From contig CM020620.1 of NCBI GenBank assembly GCA_009829735.1, positions 10,537,420-10,601,419 of the forward strand: DNA of 64,000 nucleotides, read 5' to 3'. Positions 45,501-56,090 of the stretch are shown piece by piece (position 1 is the first letter of the stretch; the number at the start of each line of letters is the position of its first letter). The DNA is from Pyropia yezoensis. Lineage: Eukaryota; Rhodophyta; Bangiophyceae; Bangiales; Bangiaceae. A program made the position numbers and the translations under genes. The notes under the pieces are model-generated. The model was not told the DNA's origin and did no database searches. It saw only the letters and a program-made list of their open reading frames with translations.

Positions 45501-46460
45501 ATCGTAAGGGATCGCTAGCCCAACAGCAAAGTTCTTAGGAAGATTGACTGGCCTCTTGGAAATGTTGGTCAGGTAAAGTCGGAAGTCCCGTCGGTTCTTG
45601 ATAGCGGCCAAGGCATTATGTAGCCGCAAGCCCTTCCTGGCCAACTTGTAAGGCCTCTCGTACAGAAGGCACCGTCCATTGGTCCCGCAGCGAACGTAGA
45701 CCGCCTGGACCGACTCAGGGGCCAGCGTCACGCCCTTGGACAGATACAGAGCGCTCGGGTCAAAGCGGACCGGGTTCCCCTTAACGGGTAGGGCCTCCTG
45801 GTCCTTGCCTGACCACGCACGCTTGGCGTACGACAGGGTCCCATTGTTCCAAAGGACCGACTCTGTCCCAGGATAAATGGCCTTGACGTGGGCCTTCTGG
45901 TAGTCCATCCCCAGGATCAGCGGGACCGAAAGGGCCTTGACGACCAAAAACTCGAACGCCATGGCCTTGTCATTCACGATAACGGTCAGCTCCACGATTC
46001 CACGGGCCTTGAGCAACTGGCCCGACGCATCACAAACGTGGGTACTCTTCGGGGCCCGGGACAACACCTCCCGCCATCCCTCCGGCAGGACGTCCTCGCG
46101 GACCACACTTGGCCCCGCCCCGGTGTCCAGGATCGCTGTCGTCTCTCTTGAGTCTTCCTGGTCCAACCGGATCCGAGTGTCCACGGCAAAGTTTCTCTTA
46201 CGCAGGACGAGCAGTGTTCCCTTGAATATATACGGTCTCCTCATGCCCAGGCGACGTTGGAGCCATGACCTGGCCCTTCGTGTCAGATGAGGGGAGCATG
46301 AAGAGGGTTCAATCGATTTCTTAGTAGGCAAAGTAGATACGGGTACAATAGGGCCCTGAAAGATCTTCGAGAAGCCCAAAGCAGAAGCAAACGAGCATGT
46401 ACTGTCTGGCCGATGGCGGGGAGGGGACCGCTTGGATCCTCCCCCCCCTACTCTTTTCCC
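42600..46460 (-). CDS. E2 pol polyprotein
   Basis: It is entered by -1 frameshift at 46454-46460; the frame is open from there without an ATG. In order: protease (AILDTGAGPSVV, LILGMDY), RT (FCVDYRRLND, MLDANAGYWQ, LPFGLTNAPATF, VYLDDIIVFS), RNase H (VDTDASAAQIG, STTERECLA, RTDHTALKW), integrase with HHCC (LEHEPGHAGHPG, CPSCAEG) and DDE (DVCLDLLGPLP, LLTDNGPQLTS, HPQTQGQVERYNR), then the GPY/F module (VEGPYRILKRD). Catalytic residues are intact over ~1,260 codons. It ends at an in-frame TAG just before the chromodomain, either a mutation or a leaky stop. Confidence 0.94.
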   Translation of the reverse strand, partial: GKRVGGGGSKRSPPRHRPDSTCSFASALGFSKIFQGPIVPVSTLPTKKSIEPSSCSPHLTRRARSWLQRRLGMRRPYIFKGTLLVLRKRNFAVDTRIRLDQEDSRETTAILDTGAGPSVVREDVLPEGWREVLSRAPKSTHVCDASGQLLKARGIVELTVIVNDKAMAFEFLVVKALSVPLILGMDYQKAHVKAIYPGTESVLWNNGTLSYAKRAWSGKDQEALPVKGNPVRFDPSALYLSKGVTLAPESVQAVYVRCGTNGRCLLYERPYKLARKGLRLHNALAAIKNRRDFRLYLTNISKRPVNLPKNFAVGLAIPYDGPAHEVPLGDLSLTSEGANTVATLGQDQGTTSRAAQPAESMDTEGPPGNTSRPADRTSTVAADQTPMPRVAIELIPPALHEAVRDLMDQYKGLWDGQLGQMDITPHRITLTKGAKPIWSQPYRTGLHHRDLIKEQVAKQSALGVIEPSQAEWSFPVVLVPKSDGTPRFCVDYRRLNDIMVKDTYPLPRMDDCIDFLGEATVFSMLDANAGYWQIPVALEDQDKTTFTCHEGTFKYVRLPFGLTNAPATFRRAIDMILSGVNWKTCLVYLDDIIVFSKTPEEHLVHLEEIFQLLTMAGVSLKASKCFLFHDEVEYLGHIVGKGQLRVNKKSLVGLRQAKTPRTKKDLRNFLGMCNVYRRFVKDYAKVARPLLAMTSSKVSDPLPPFTPAQKDSFEELKYRLTHTLILALPRRTGQYIVDTDASAAQIGCVLLQEQEDRAYRPVGFWSRVLTSAEQNYSTTERECLADVWALFLLRPYLQGTRFIVRTDHTALKWTLHMDAAHGRLARWRLRLAEFNYTVESRPGQHHHAADVMSRLATTGADDRPIPDEIPSLLTLANFATGWTRPNFKTSKRYPPLSVQRIIQGQALDPWCKEIRAERNRNPKSRFGETPDGLLVRLDPLDRAVQIIVPKALQKEVLTLEHEPGHAGHPGVNKMYTSMRRSFYWDTMVPDVASFVSNCPSCAEGKVPGRRRTNLLRLFPATDPFTDVCLDLLGPLPETANGKEYLLVIVDRFTKLTRVVPIPNQDAETVVSAFLDTWVASYGPPDTLLTDNGPQLTSVHFRGVVGMLGIRHITSTTYHPQTQGQVERYNRTIVAQLRTYIEDHQDRWDELVSVLTVAYNTRPQQSTGVAPIEFVTPERVRTFALDRLPESPYPKKFEGTAREIREQRRAHLRDLAFTVRKNLEMAQRRYKKSYDRRVNTVNQALRAGDWVYVDTHAKDRKKLDQKVEGPYRILKRDSHTFTVLAKG

Positions 46461-48156
46461 GAAGGGCCAGAGCTCCCGGGTCTAGTCGTATCATGGTAAC
46501 TCTGGTCCGGTTCATCATCTGGCTTGTTGATCGCTTCACACAATGCTTGGACCATAGCGAACCGGACCTGGCGATGGAACCGTCTGTCCGCGTTAGCATC
46601 GGTCTCCGTGGTCTGGCTGCGACCCCGAGTGGCCGAGAGGAACATGTCTCGGGCCTGAGGAACCGCCTGTCGCTGGACCTCAGAAAGAGTCTTGCACTGA
46701 TGGGCCATGTGGCCCGACTCCCAGCACAGGTAGCATCGATAGGGTCGGCGACTGTCCATGGTCCGGATCCCAACGAGTCGAGGGGTCTCCGAATGGAATC
46801 CTTGAGTCTGGCCCGCCTTGGTCTTCTCGATTTCCTTGTCGAGGGGCCCCTTGGGGATCGTTGGAGGGGCCATAGGATTCACAGTCAGCAAGGCCGGGGG
46901 GTCCAGCACCTTCTTCGGGTTCAGATCAGTGGGCCGTCGAACTGGTCCCGTCACGGGGGCCTTGCTAGAGGAACCCGCCGACTGGGCCATAATGATCACG
47001 TCCCGGGCCGCCTTGTACTTCCCGGCCGTGAACGTGACCAGCTGTTGATAGGTTATCTTGGGCCCGTTGTAGACAAAGGCATCGGTTTGAAGGTATTCCG
47101 GGAGTCCTTGGATCAACTGTTGCTTCATGGTCTCTTCCGTGTGGATGTTCCCACACATCTCAGTCAGGCCCCGGAGACGCAGAGCAAAGGCTTCAATGGT
47201 CTCATCGGGTTCCTTCGTGGCCCTGCCAAACTTATCCTGGGCCAGTGCAAGGGCATGGGGTTCCGCATAGGTCTCCAGGAACCAGTCGATGGCCTCAGGA
47301 TAGCTCGTGATCGACGCTCCACCAGAGGCGCTCGTCGAGTCAGGGAGGGCCCGTGTGTACCGAAGCTCAGCGTCGCCGGAAAGAAAGTGAGGGATCGCAT
47401 ATAGGGCCATACCTTCCGAGACCCCATTATCATTACAGGCCTTAACGAGCTTACGGAGCCAAGTGAACACCTTCAGGCCCTCTTTACCCGAGAAATGTGG
47501 ATACCCAGCGAACGAGTGCTTCATATTCCGTTCCACGCGACCCATCTTCCGTGCTTCTCGGGTCCCATAAGTGGCCTTCTTGTTCCTCAAGCGATACGTC
47601 CGGTTGTCCAGCACCAAGGAAAAGCGATCATCGGAACAGCTGATAACATCTGGCCCACGCGTCGTGTCCCCGAACGTGGTCAGGTCGTCCTCATCGAAAG
47701 CAGACGAAAGAGTGGTCCCAGAGGAAATAGAGGACGTGAATGACCCATGCGAACGGTGACGACGGGACGGACGACGACGGGAACTCGAACGGGTCGAACG
47801 GCGCGGATCACGTCACCCATCCTGGCCAGCGGGGCTCTGACTCAGGGCCTGGGACACGGTGGCCAAAATCTCATCTCGGAACGTCTCAAGGGTCGTACGA
47901 ATCTCTTCGGGTCCGGTTGAAGTGGTCACCGGAAGAACTTGGGTCCCCATCGCGGGACCCGTAACTTGACGCGAATCCTGGCCCATAGGGGCCCGAATCC
48001 GCCCGGGGGCGCCGTACCCCGGCGAGGAATGCCACTAGTCCCGCCTCCGCCGCGGCCACCGGGAACAGAGGTCCCACGACCACGACCAGCGGGGGTCACC
48101 ATTGACGTGTCCCAGGGCGCACCACGACCCCGCCCACCAGGGGTAGGGTCCGTCAT
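46448..48156 (-). pseudogene. E2 gag (broken near its N-terminus)
   Basis: The start MTDPTPGGRGRGAP at 48156 has an RG-rich head. A frame change is needed near 48000, and a TGA falls at about 47823. From there the frame is open to the TAG at 46448-46450. The capsid-like part shows FSGKEGLKVFTWLRKLV, SYPEAIDWFLETYAEP and FALRLRGLTEMCG, and a zinc knuckle CYLCWESGHMAHQC (Cx2Cx4Hx4C) follows. Some of the breaks could be sequence errors in G/C runs, but the TGA makes this copy probably inactive. Confidence 0.85.
46454..46460 (-). promoter_or_regulatory. E2 gag-pol -1 frameshift site G GGA AAA
   Basis: It is in phase with gag and followed by GAG and the stop TAG, the same layout as E1/E3. The -1 frame runs open through a G8 tract into pol. 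Confidence 0.82.
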
Positions 48157-48274
48157 GTTGGCCCGCGGCAATCGACCTAGCCCAATCGATCTCCGTCACA
48201 AGAGGGTCCAAACGGGTCAAACGCCACAGAAAATTGGAAAGGGCTGTCCCGATACGGGAGAAGTAGTAAAGCCC

Positions 48275-48292
48275 TCCCCTGCTGCTCCACCA
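48275..48292 (-). promoter_or_regulatory. E2 primer-binding site
   Basis: The 18-mer TGGTGGAGCAGCAGGGGA on the minus strand, four bases after the 5' LTR. Confidence 0.85.
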
Positions 48293-48296
48293 TAAA

Positions 48297-48932
48297 TGTA
48301 ACGTGATGGCCCTATCGGACCCCACAACCACCACACACAGGAAGCCACAGACTGGCCAGGAAGGAACAGGTAAGAGCCCAAGCGTGGTCCACTCGCCCAC
48401 CCCGTCAGAGGTAAAGGTAACAAGGACAAAAGCCCGAGGGAGCAAGAACCCAAAGCACTGTTGATTTTACAAGATGGCCCCGGGGAGACCCCGGAGCTAC
48501 CCTCAAGAACCTCCCCCCCTGGCCCCTCCAGAGGCCCAGAGCGGGGCCCCCAGAGGGCGCCCCCCCGGCGGGCCTAATGCCAGCAAGGCATCGGCCACTC
48601 ACCGGGCCAACTATCGAAAAGCAAGCGAAAATCTCCCCACACACAAATGTCAATCCTCAGAAAAAACCCAGTGGGAAAAAACGGGAAAGACACGAAATCA
48701 CGCAAGGAAAACAAATACGAAAATCAAGTACACCACAAAGGGGTCAGCAAGCCCACAACCCGGGCGAGTCCTCCAGTCGGGTGGGCCAATCAGGGCTCCG
48801 GGTGTGTCGCCACAACACCGGGCCACGTGGCCAAGGATCCCCGGCCAGCGTAGGGTTCCACGTACCACTGCCGGCCGGGTCCCAAGTCACCTCACCGAGG
48901 GCCCGCCTGTCCCCAAAGGCCAGAACGCCACA
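48297..48932 (-). repeat. E2 5' LTR
   Basis: 636 bp, TGTAACGTGATGG to GAACGCCACA on the plus strand. It pairs with 22425-23060 with seven substitutions seen and no indel. Confidence 0.93.
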
Positions 48933-48937
48933 AACCC

Positions 48938-50702
48938 CGGTGTTGCTACTCCTGGACAACCCCCGGACTCGGCGGGTTATGGATCCGACTCGTCTGGTGA
49001 GTTGGAACGTAGCCATACGGAGCGCTACGCTCGGAGCACCCAGAGCGGGCTCCGCGGACATGGTCCGGCGGACACTTACGCCGGAACAGAGTCGGCGATG
49101 GGGGGAGACGGTACCGTCTCCCATGACCCCCTCGACGACGGAAGCCAGGCAACTCGGGTACCCGAGGCGCCGACGCCGGAAGTTCCAGCGTCACTGATGC
49201 AAGCGATGACAGCGCAGGTTACTGCGAGCTTACTGAAGCGGTAGGAGTCCGATGAGTTCACTAATCAACTGGCGAAGCGACTGGATATCCAGGACGCGGA
49301 CACGGTGATTGTCAACGAAGTCTTCAGGTTGATACTGACTCCCGAACGTTATCGTTTGGAGGACCGATCCACTGCCGTATCGGAATCGATGCGTACGACC
49401 TCGCACCGAGCGATTCGCTCTATGCAGACCCTTATGAAGGGAGTCCCTATGTTCGGGGGCTCCAACGGACGCCCGTTGGCAGTCATCGGCTTCTTGACTA
49501 GCTTTAAGGCTGCCGCAGACAAGGCACTCGTCAACGAGGGGCTGGCACTGGAGATCCTCCCGTTCTTTGTTGATGAACAGGTCCGAGGCATCCTCCGCCA
49601 GGCATCCCCGATGCCGGGAAGGAGGGTGGCAGCCACCCCCATGGATTACCGTGGTATATTGAAGGAGTTGCTTAGCAGCTACCTCAGTGAGGACAAGTGC
49701 GAAGACCACTATCGGGCCCTTCGCACTGCCACCGCCCAGTCCTGGGAGGATGAGGAGATGTTTGGACGCCGGATCCAAGAGCTCGACTACGAGCTGGGGA
49801 AGCTCCTCGGTGAAGGGGAACTACGGGCCATCCTGTTCGCAGGAGTACCCAACTACGTGCGGATATCCGCACGGGGAGCCAATACGGCCCCGACGAACTT
49901 CAGTCGACTGATTCATATGTGCAAGTCCCGAGGGGACGCCTACCGGGTGCTACACCCGGAATGTGCCTTGGCCCCGAAGCCCAAGGGTGAGGGAGGCAAG
50001 CCCAGTCTTACCCCGGTACCGAGGCAAGAGAAGGTGGAACGTAAGGCCGCACCAGTACTGGTGGCGACCGAACATCCCCCTTCCGGTGAGGATGAACCTC
50101 TAGTCGACCAACAGGGCCACCTGTTGCTACCGGCGACGCCGGTGATTGATGAGCATGGTACGGTAGCGTACATCGCCCCGGCTGGGACCCAGTTCCAGGT
50201 CAACGAGGGAGCGGGTCGGCGCGTCCCGTATGTGCGGACTACGGGGTATGCCCCGGTTACGGGTAACCCCCCCCAGCCCCTGCCGACATGGGCAGTACGT
50301 ACGGAGGCACCTCCGCACATCGCTGGTAGAGCCAACCGGTTGGGGGAGTCCATGTTCCGGCTGGCACCGGGACCCAAGGCCTCTCAAGGGGCGGGCACTC
50401 GGGCGCCCGAGGCAGGCAACCGGACCTATGGAGCCAACCCGACGCGGACGCCCGGGACGGCCGGCACGTCCGGATGTATGTTGTGCGGAGACCCCCAACA
50501 CTGGGTGTCCGCATGCCCACTCATCCCGGAGGAGTCTCGACCGGCAGCGGCGCAACGCAAGGCATCCATGGGTGGGTATTCCGCCCGAGGCCCGGCACCG
50601 GGTAGGCAGCAAGCTCCAGGAGGAGTACGGGCAGTCGAGGAAGCACCCCCTCCCTCGGATGCCCCGGAGGACAGTACCCGGCCGAGCACGGGAAACGAGT
50701 AA
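48938..50702 (+). pseudogene. E1 gag, remaining part
   Basis: It resumes the E1 gag frame directly after the AACCC duplication (GVATPGQPPDSAGYGSD). A TAG at 49242-49244 replaces a Met codon found in E3. After it the frame is open to 50702, with the capsid-like part, a zinc knuckle CMLCGDPQHWVSAC and an ending TGNE before TAA. It is clearly orthologous to E3 gag. Confidence 0.9.
50690..50696 (+). promoter_or_regulatory. E1 gag-pol -1 frameshift site G GGA AAC
   Basis: It has the same heptamer, next codon GAG and stop TAA as E3. Confidence 0.85.
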
Positions 50703-53464
50703 GAGGAAGGACGACACGGGGTCGCTGGGGTAACCCGAGCAAGCCACCCCGGACTGCCGCGGGGAAAGCCCCACGGAGAGCGCGGTTGAGCCGACGCCGC
50801 ATCAACCCCCGGGTACACCTTCCGGCCCCGACGACACGGCGTCAGGGGATTGATGACCAACCTCCAAGGTTGGGAGAAGAGGACGGGAAGCCCCGTCACA
50901 TGGAACCAGACAAGAGCCCTGTTCAGGATGCCCGAGCTACACCGGATATCGGTGTAGGCCACGTACTGTTCACCTTGGAGAACTTCAAGGTATCAGCCAC
51001 ACTGGGGGTAGACCCCCAGTCGACCCGGTCGTATTACCCCGTACTGGATACAGGGGCTGGACCTAACTTGATCCGGAAGGATACCCTCCCGGACAAGTGG
51101 CTCCCGCGAGTCAGAGTTGCTCGGGGACCCACGATCAAGGATGCGAATGGTCGTCTCATTCGTATGACCGCAGCGATGTCGCTGCAGGTCACCATCGGGG
51201 AGCTTACTACGGACGTTGACTTCCTGGTATGTGAGACGCTATCTGTGCCCTGCATACTGGGGTGCACCTTCATCAACGTTCACGTTGATGCAATCCGGCC
51301 GGGCCGGAGGACCGTCGAGCTGCAAGAGGCCGACGGGACGAAGAGAGGACAGACAGCGATCGTCAGGGACCTGACGCTACAAGGGAGCCACGTTAACGTG
51401 GCTGAGGTATACGCAAGCGTAGAACCGAAGACACTCCGGCTGGCGAAGCGGACTCGCTTTAAGCCGCTATCGGAGACCGTCCTCCCGGTTAACTGTGACC
51501 TCGCAGGCATCTGCAGAGTCCAGTCCAACCTACGAACCTACAAGCGCCATGGGTTGACCATGGCCAATGGTATCGCAGACCTCCCAGCAGGGGGGTCATC
51601 ACTGCTGGTGATGGCGAACTATCGCCGTAAGGCAGTCACCCTCCCGAAGGGAACTATCCTCGGGATTGCCGAGCTCTACGAAGGAGATATCCCTACCCCT
51701 GACAAGGAAGGTCAAGTGGAACCACTTGAGGTGCTGGCGGTCGCCGAGACCACCGAGCGACAGCAACCCGATGACGGGAAGCGTAACCCATGGGCGGCTC
51801 CGGCGGACATGCCGCCAAAGGACCAAGAAGCCTTGAGGGCACTGGCCGAGGCTGACCTCGACCACCTTCCCCCTTCGGTAGCTGAAGAAGTACGACGGAT
51901 GCTAAGAAAGCACGACGTCATGTGGACCGGCGGGGCGCTGGGTACCATTGGGGCAACCTGACACCGTATAGACCTGGTACCAGGTGCTCGACCAGCGCGG
52001 TCGCAACCGCATCGTGCGGGACCTATGGAACGAGAGATCGTTGATGGGGAAGTGAAGAGGATGAGTGAAGCTAAGGTGATCCGACCTTCGATGTCGGAGT
52101 GGGGTGCCCCAGTCGTGATCGTACCGAAGAGGGATCAAACCCCTCGGTTTTGCATCGATTATCGACGCCTCAACTTGGTTACCAAGAAAGACTCATACCC
52201 TTTACCAAGGATGGACGAGTGTATCGACTCGCTGGGGGAAGCCACAGTGTTTACCACTATCGACTGCAATGCCGGGTACTGGCAGATCCCAGTGGCGGAA
52301 GAGGATATCCCCAAGACGGCATTCGTCTGTCACAGTGGCGTGTACGAGTTCCTAAGGATGCCCTTCGGATTGTCCAACTCCCCCGCCACATTCCAACGGG
52401 CCATCGACATCATACTGTCGGGAGTCAAGTGGCGTGACTGCCTGGTGTACTTGGACGCCGTCATGGTCTTCTCATGTAACATGGATGACCATGTGCAACA
52501 TGTCGACGAGGTACTCACCCTCTTGCGGAACGCCGGGGTAACCCTGCGCCTCAAGAAGTGCGCCTTCTTCCAGCAGACAGTCGAGTATCTGGGTCACCAG
52601 ATCACACCAGGTAAACTGGGAGTGCTCGAAGCTAAAACCCGGGCACTCCAGGATGCGCAATACCCAACCACCCAGACACAGCTGAAAAGCTTCCTGGGGA
52701 TGTGCAACGTATACCGACGGTGCGTCAAGGACTTCGCTCGTATAGCCAAACCGTTAACGGTTCTGACGAGCAGTGCCTTGCCAAAGGTACTATAACCTCC
52801 CTCGCCCAGCGAGGGAGAGGCGTTCGAGCTGCTCAAGCAAGCTCTGCTAGCCCCACCCGTGCTTGCGTTGCCGCATAGACGCGGGACCTTCGTCATCGAC
52901 GTCGACGCCTGCGACACCCAAGTGGGATGCACCCTGCTACAGGGAGAGACCATCATCGGTACCGATAATGCTATCCCGGACCTACATCCGGTAGGGTACT
53001 TCAGCCGGACACTCAACCCGGCTGAGCGTAACTATAGTGCCACCGACCGCAAGTGCCTCGGAGTCATATGGGCAGTGCAACTGTTCCGGCCATACCTGGG
53101 AGGTTCCAGGTTCATCGTAAGGTCCGACCAAGAACCTTTACGATGGCTTCTCAACCTTGGTGACAAGGATTCCGACAGCCACGGTCGGCTAGCCCGGTGG
53201 AGGCTGAAGATGGCCGAGCACGACTACCGGACCATATATAACGCCGGCTCCACCCATCATCTGGGGGACGCGCTGCCGCGACTCGATACCCCAAGCGGGG
53301 ATACCCGACAGGTGGACGAAGACATCCCGGTGGTACCGATGTGCATGGTGGGTAACGCTACCCAGGGTATGGTTGACCATACCATGGCACATCTTGCGTG
53401 CCCGTTGACCCTCGCGGACTTCCGCGAGGCACAGGCCAATGACGATGACTGTAAACGCCATCGT
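50697..53464 (+). pseudogene. E1 pol, truncated and inactive
   Basis: It carries protease, RT and RNase H matching E3 pol, then stops being E1 at 53464 where the E4 LTR begins, before the integrase zinc finger. Damage: TGA at 51959-51961, TAA at 52793-52795, and the RT motif reads VYLDAVMVF, so the second catalytic Asp (codon 52457-52459) is Ala. Confidence 0.93.
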
Positions 53465-54106
53465 TGTGGGGGTTTGCCGCACCCCTTGGACTAGGGGCAT
53501 CCCCGTTCAGGGGGAGGCGGATCGTGGCGACCTCTGCCCCTGACCAATCCGGGGCAGGAGGGGGTCGCTCCTCCCTCGGGAGGGGCACGCCACGTCATCC
53601 TCGCTGGATCCCCCCATGAATGGGGGGGGAGATACGATAATATCGGGTAGAGCGATTACGCCCTCCCGATTGGAATTGGCCTTCTGGCCAGTGATAGGGA
53701 AGTTACCTAGGGCGGGCTACTTCCGCCCCAATCTGGCTGAGATTTAGTGAGATCCCTCCACTGATCGCCTTTTGTGTGGAGAGATGTGTTGGAGGGCTCT
53801 GAGTGTTTTGATTGGGTGTTTAGTGTAGGGAGTGTTGGCCCGCACTCCGGGGTCCCACAGGGGGCCCTGGACCGGCGGGCCAAAGAGGGATACCTGCGCG
53901 TGGGGCTGTGCCCGTTGCTTCCCCCTCACAAAAAATCAACCTTGCGTTACCCTCGTGTTCCCCGTCCCGGACGCTTCCACCTTCGCGTGGAGCTTTACGT
54001 TCCGGCGGTTCTGACTCTAGGGTTTATACCCCGGGTTCCCCACCATTCTCCTTCAGGAGGATAGGGTACCCCGTTGGTGTGGGCTTACGCCCAGATAACC
54101 GCCACA
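53465..54106 (+). repeat. E4 5' LTR
   Basis: 642 bp, TGTGGGGGTTTGCC to AACCGCCACA, so it follows the TG...CA rule. Its left boundary coincides with the point where E1 pol homology stops, and its right boundary with the PBS. It has a TATA-like GGGTTTATACCCC near 54022. Confidence 0.85.
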
Positions 54107-54108
54107 TT

Positions 54109-54126
54109 TGGTGGAGCAGCAGGGGA
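54109..54126 (+). promoter_or_regulatory. E4 primer-binding site
   Basis: TGGTGGAGCAGCAGGGGA, two bases after the LTR. Confidence 0.87.
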
Positions 54127-54751
54127 GGGGATTCGCTCCGCCTTCTGGTGGAGTCTCCTCTCCTTTTGTTGGGTGGTTTCTTGGTCGTGTACTCTGTGGT
54201 TGGGTTGTGACCCCTGGTACCTTTTCTTTCTTGCCTTTACAGGTGGGTCGAGATGCAGTCTGATACTTCTGCTCCTCCTCAAGGAGGAGGTCCGACACCT
54301 GTGGAAACGTCAAACATGACAGCAGGCACCGGCGAAGCTCCCGGTGCCGCCTCACGGACCAACCCTTGTGTTGAGTCGGCCGCTCAACGGGAACGCACGA
54401 GTTTGTCCCGCTTGGACCTGCCTCCGGGTGGAGTGCCAGGCGCCGGTGAGGCTCCCGGCCTGGCACATGCCACTCCAGGCGCGACCCCTGATGGGGAGGC
54501 AGCCCACGGCTTCGGCGACCGCTCTACCTTTACCTCCCGTGAGTGGGGGGCCTGGGCCTCACCCGCGGGTGGGGGTACGTTTGCATCGCCCACCCAGGAC
54601 CGTATGGATACGGATAATCTTAGAGGCGCCTCTTTGGGGGGCGTACCCGCTGTGGGGGGGTCGTCCTCCATGGCTATGGGAACTGTTCCTCTGGCGGCTT
54701 TCCGCCAGATGTTGACTGAGGTGGTGTCACCAATTTCTGCTCGACTCGATA

Positions 54752-54833
54752 GGGTCGCGGGTTCAATCTCTCGATCTGGTCGGCGGACTCGCGGGTCGAG
54801 GGTTCAATCTCTCGATCTGGTCGGCGGACTCGC
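54752..54833 (+). repeat. 41-bp tandem duplication in E4 gag
   Basis: Units 54752-54792 and 54793-54833 differ by one base. 41 is not a multiple of three. Confidence 0.93.
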
Positions 54834-56083
54834 CGCCGACCCCACGGTTATTCGCAGACATCTTCCTCTTCAGAGGCAAGTGATGTTGATCCTGAGAGGC
54901 GTGGGGCGAGGCGCTTAAGCGCTTCGACCCACCGCCGGGTAGCCCGTGTGCTATCCCCCGGACGTAACGGGGAACCGGAGCGGGTTATCCCGCTCAAGAT
55001 AATACCCGATGATGATACCTTTAAAGGTATCCTGGATTGCGAGTCTTTTGCACTCGCCAATAATAGCGTACGCTATGATGAAGAGATGGCTCACGGCTTA
55101 GGCCGGAAGCGCAAAGAGATATCCCTCACGTTTGGGCGTGACGCCCTTTGGGACGGGACCCCCCCTCTAGGGGTGTTCGAATTCCTAAATCGCTTCCGTA
55201 AGGCTAGCGATGACAACGACCTCTCAGAAGGTCGGGCTATGTACCTCCTTCCGGAGTTTACCAAAAGGGAACTCAAGAAGGAGCTCCTCTCCCTTATCCC
55301 CTCTAAGGCGGGGGGACGAGCGGGAGAGGTCACTTCGTATCTGGAGCTGGTTAACTGGCTCCTCCGCAGATATGCGGACGAGGAAATTATATCATCCCAA
55401 GTGGCAGCGTTCAATAACGTTGCCCAAGAGGAGCATGAAACCGAGACCGCCTTTTACCGGCGCGTCCGCGACGCAAATGCGCTCTGCGGGTATATTCATA
55501 CTGCGAGCCAACTTAAGGGCCGCTTTATGCAAGGCGTCTGGTGGGCGGTACGGACTGATGTCCGTGAATTTAACACACCAGACAAGCCCATAGAGGCGTT
55601 GGTACGCTATGCTCAACGCAAAGGCGACATATGTCGCCGGCGCAATGAGGAGCTGCGGGCCCAATGGTCCGCACACGCCGCGGAGCGTCGGGCTCGGCGC
55701 AATGCCTCTAAAGGCATTGCAGCGGGGGTAGCTACTACCCCCAGCGGTTCCTCCGTACCTTCGTTGTACGGGGGGAAGGCCAAAGTTGGCACCGATGCGG
55801 GGAGGGAGCGTTTAAATCGCTACCCCTGCTTGGCTTGTAATAGCCATGAGCATTTTACGCGCCACTGTCCCGACCTTAGTGTCGAGACGCGGGCCAAGTT
55901 TGAGAAAGCCCGTAAGGAGCGCGCTCGGGTTGAGGGCCGTACCCCGCGGGGTACGGCGGGGACAGCGCAGCCCGTAGCGGTTGTCTCTGAGGGGGGGCCT
56001 TCTGGCGCCCCTAAAGGGGGGCCTGGCCCCCAGGGGAATATTGAAGAGTCAGAGGACTCTTCATCTGAGGATACCCCCTTCTC

Positions 56084-56090
56084 AAAAAAC
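56084..56090 (+). promoter_or_regulatory. E4 gag-pol -1 frameshift site A AAA AAC
   Basis: It is in phase with gag and followed by GAT and the stop TAA. The -1 frame runs open into the protease region. Confidence 0.88.

Larger units (their letters stand above)
22425..48932 (-). mobile_element. E2: Ty3/gypsy chromovirus-type retrotransposon (minus strand), itself interrupted by E3
   Basis: LTRs lie at 48297-48932 (5') and 22425-23060 (3'). It carries gag, pol, a chromodomain and an antisense ORF next to the 3' LTR. LTRs are 636 bp each with seven differences that I could find (about 98.9% identical), so it is older than E3 but not ancient. Without E3 and the assembly duplication it is about 10 kb. 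Confidence 0.92.
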
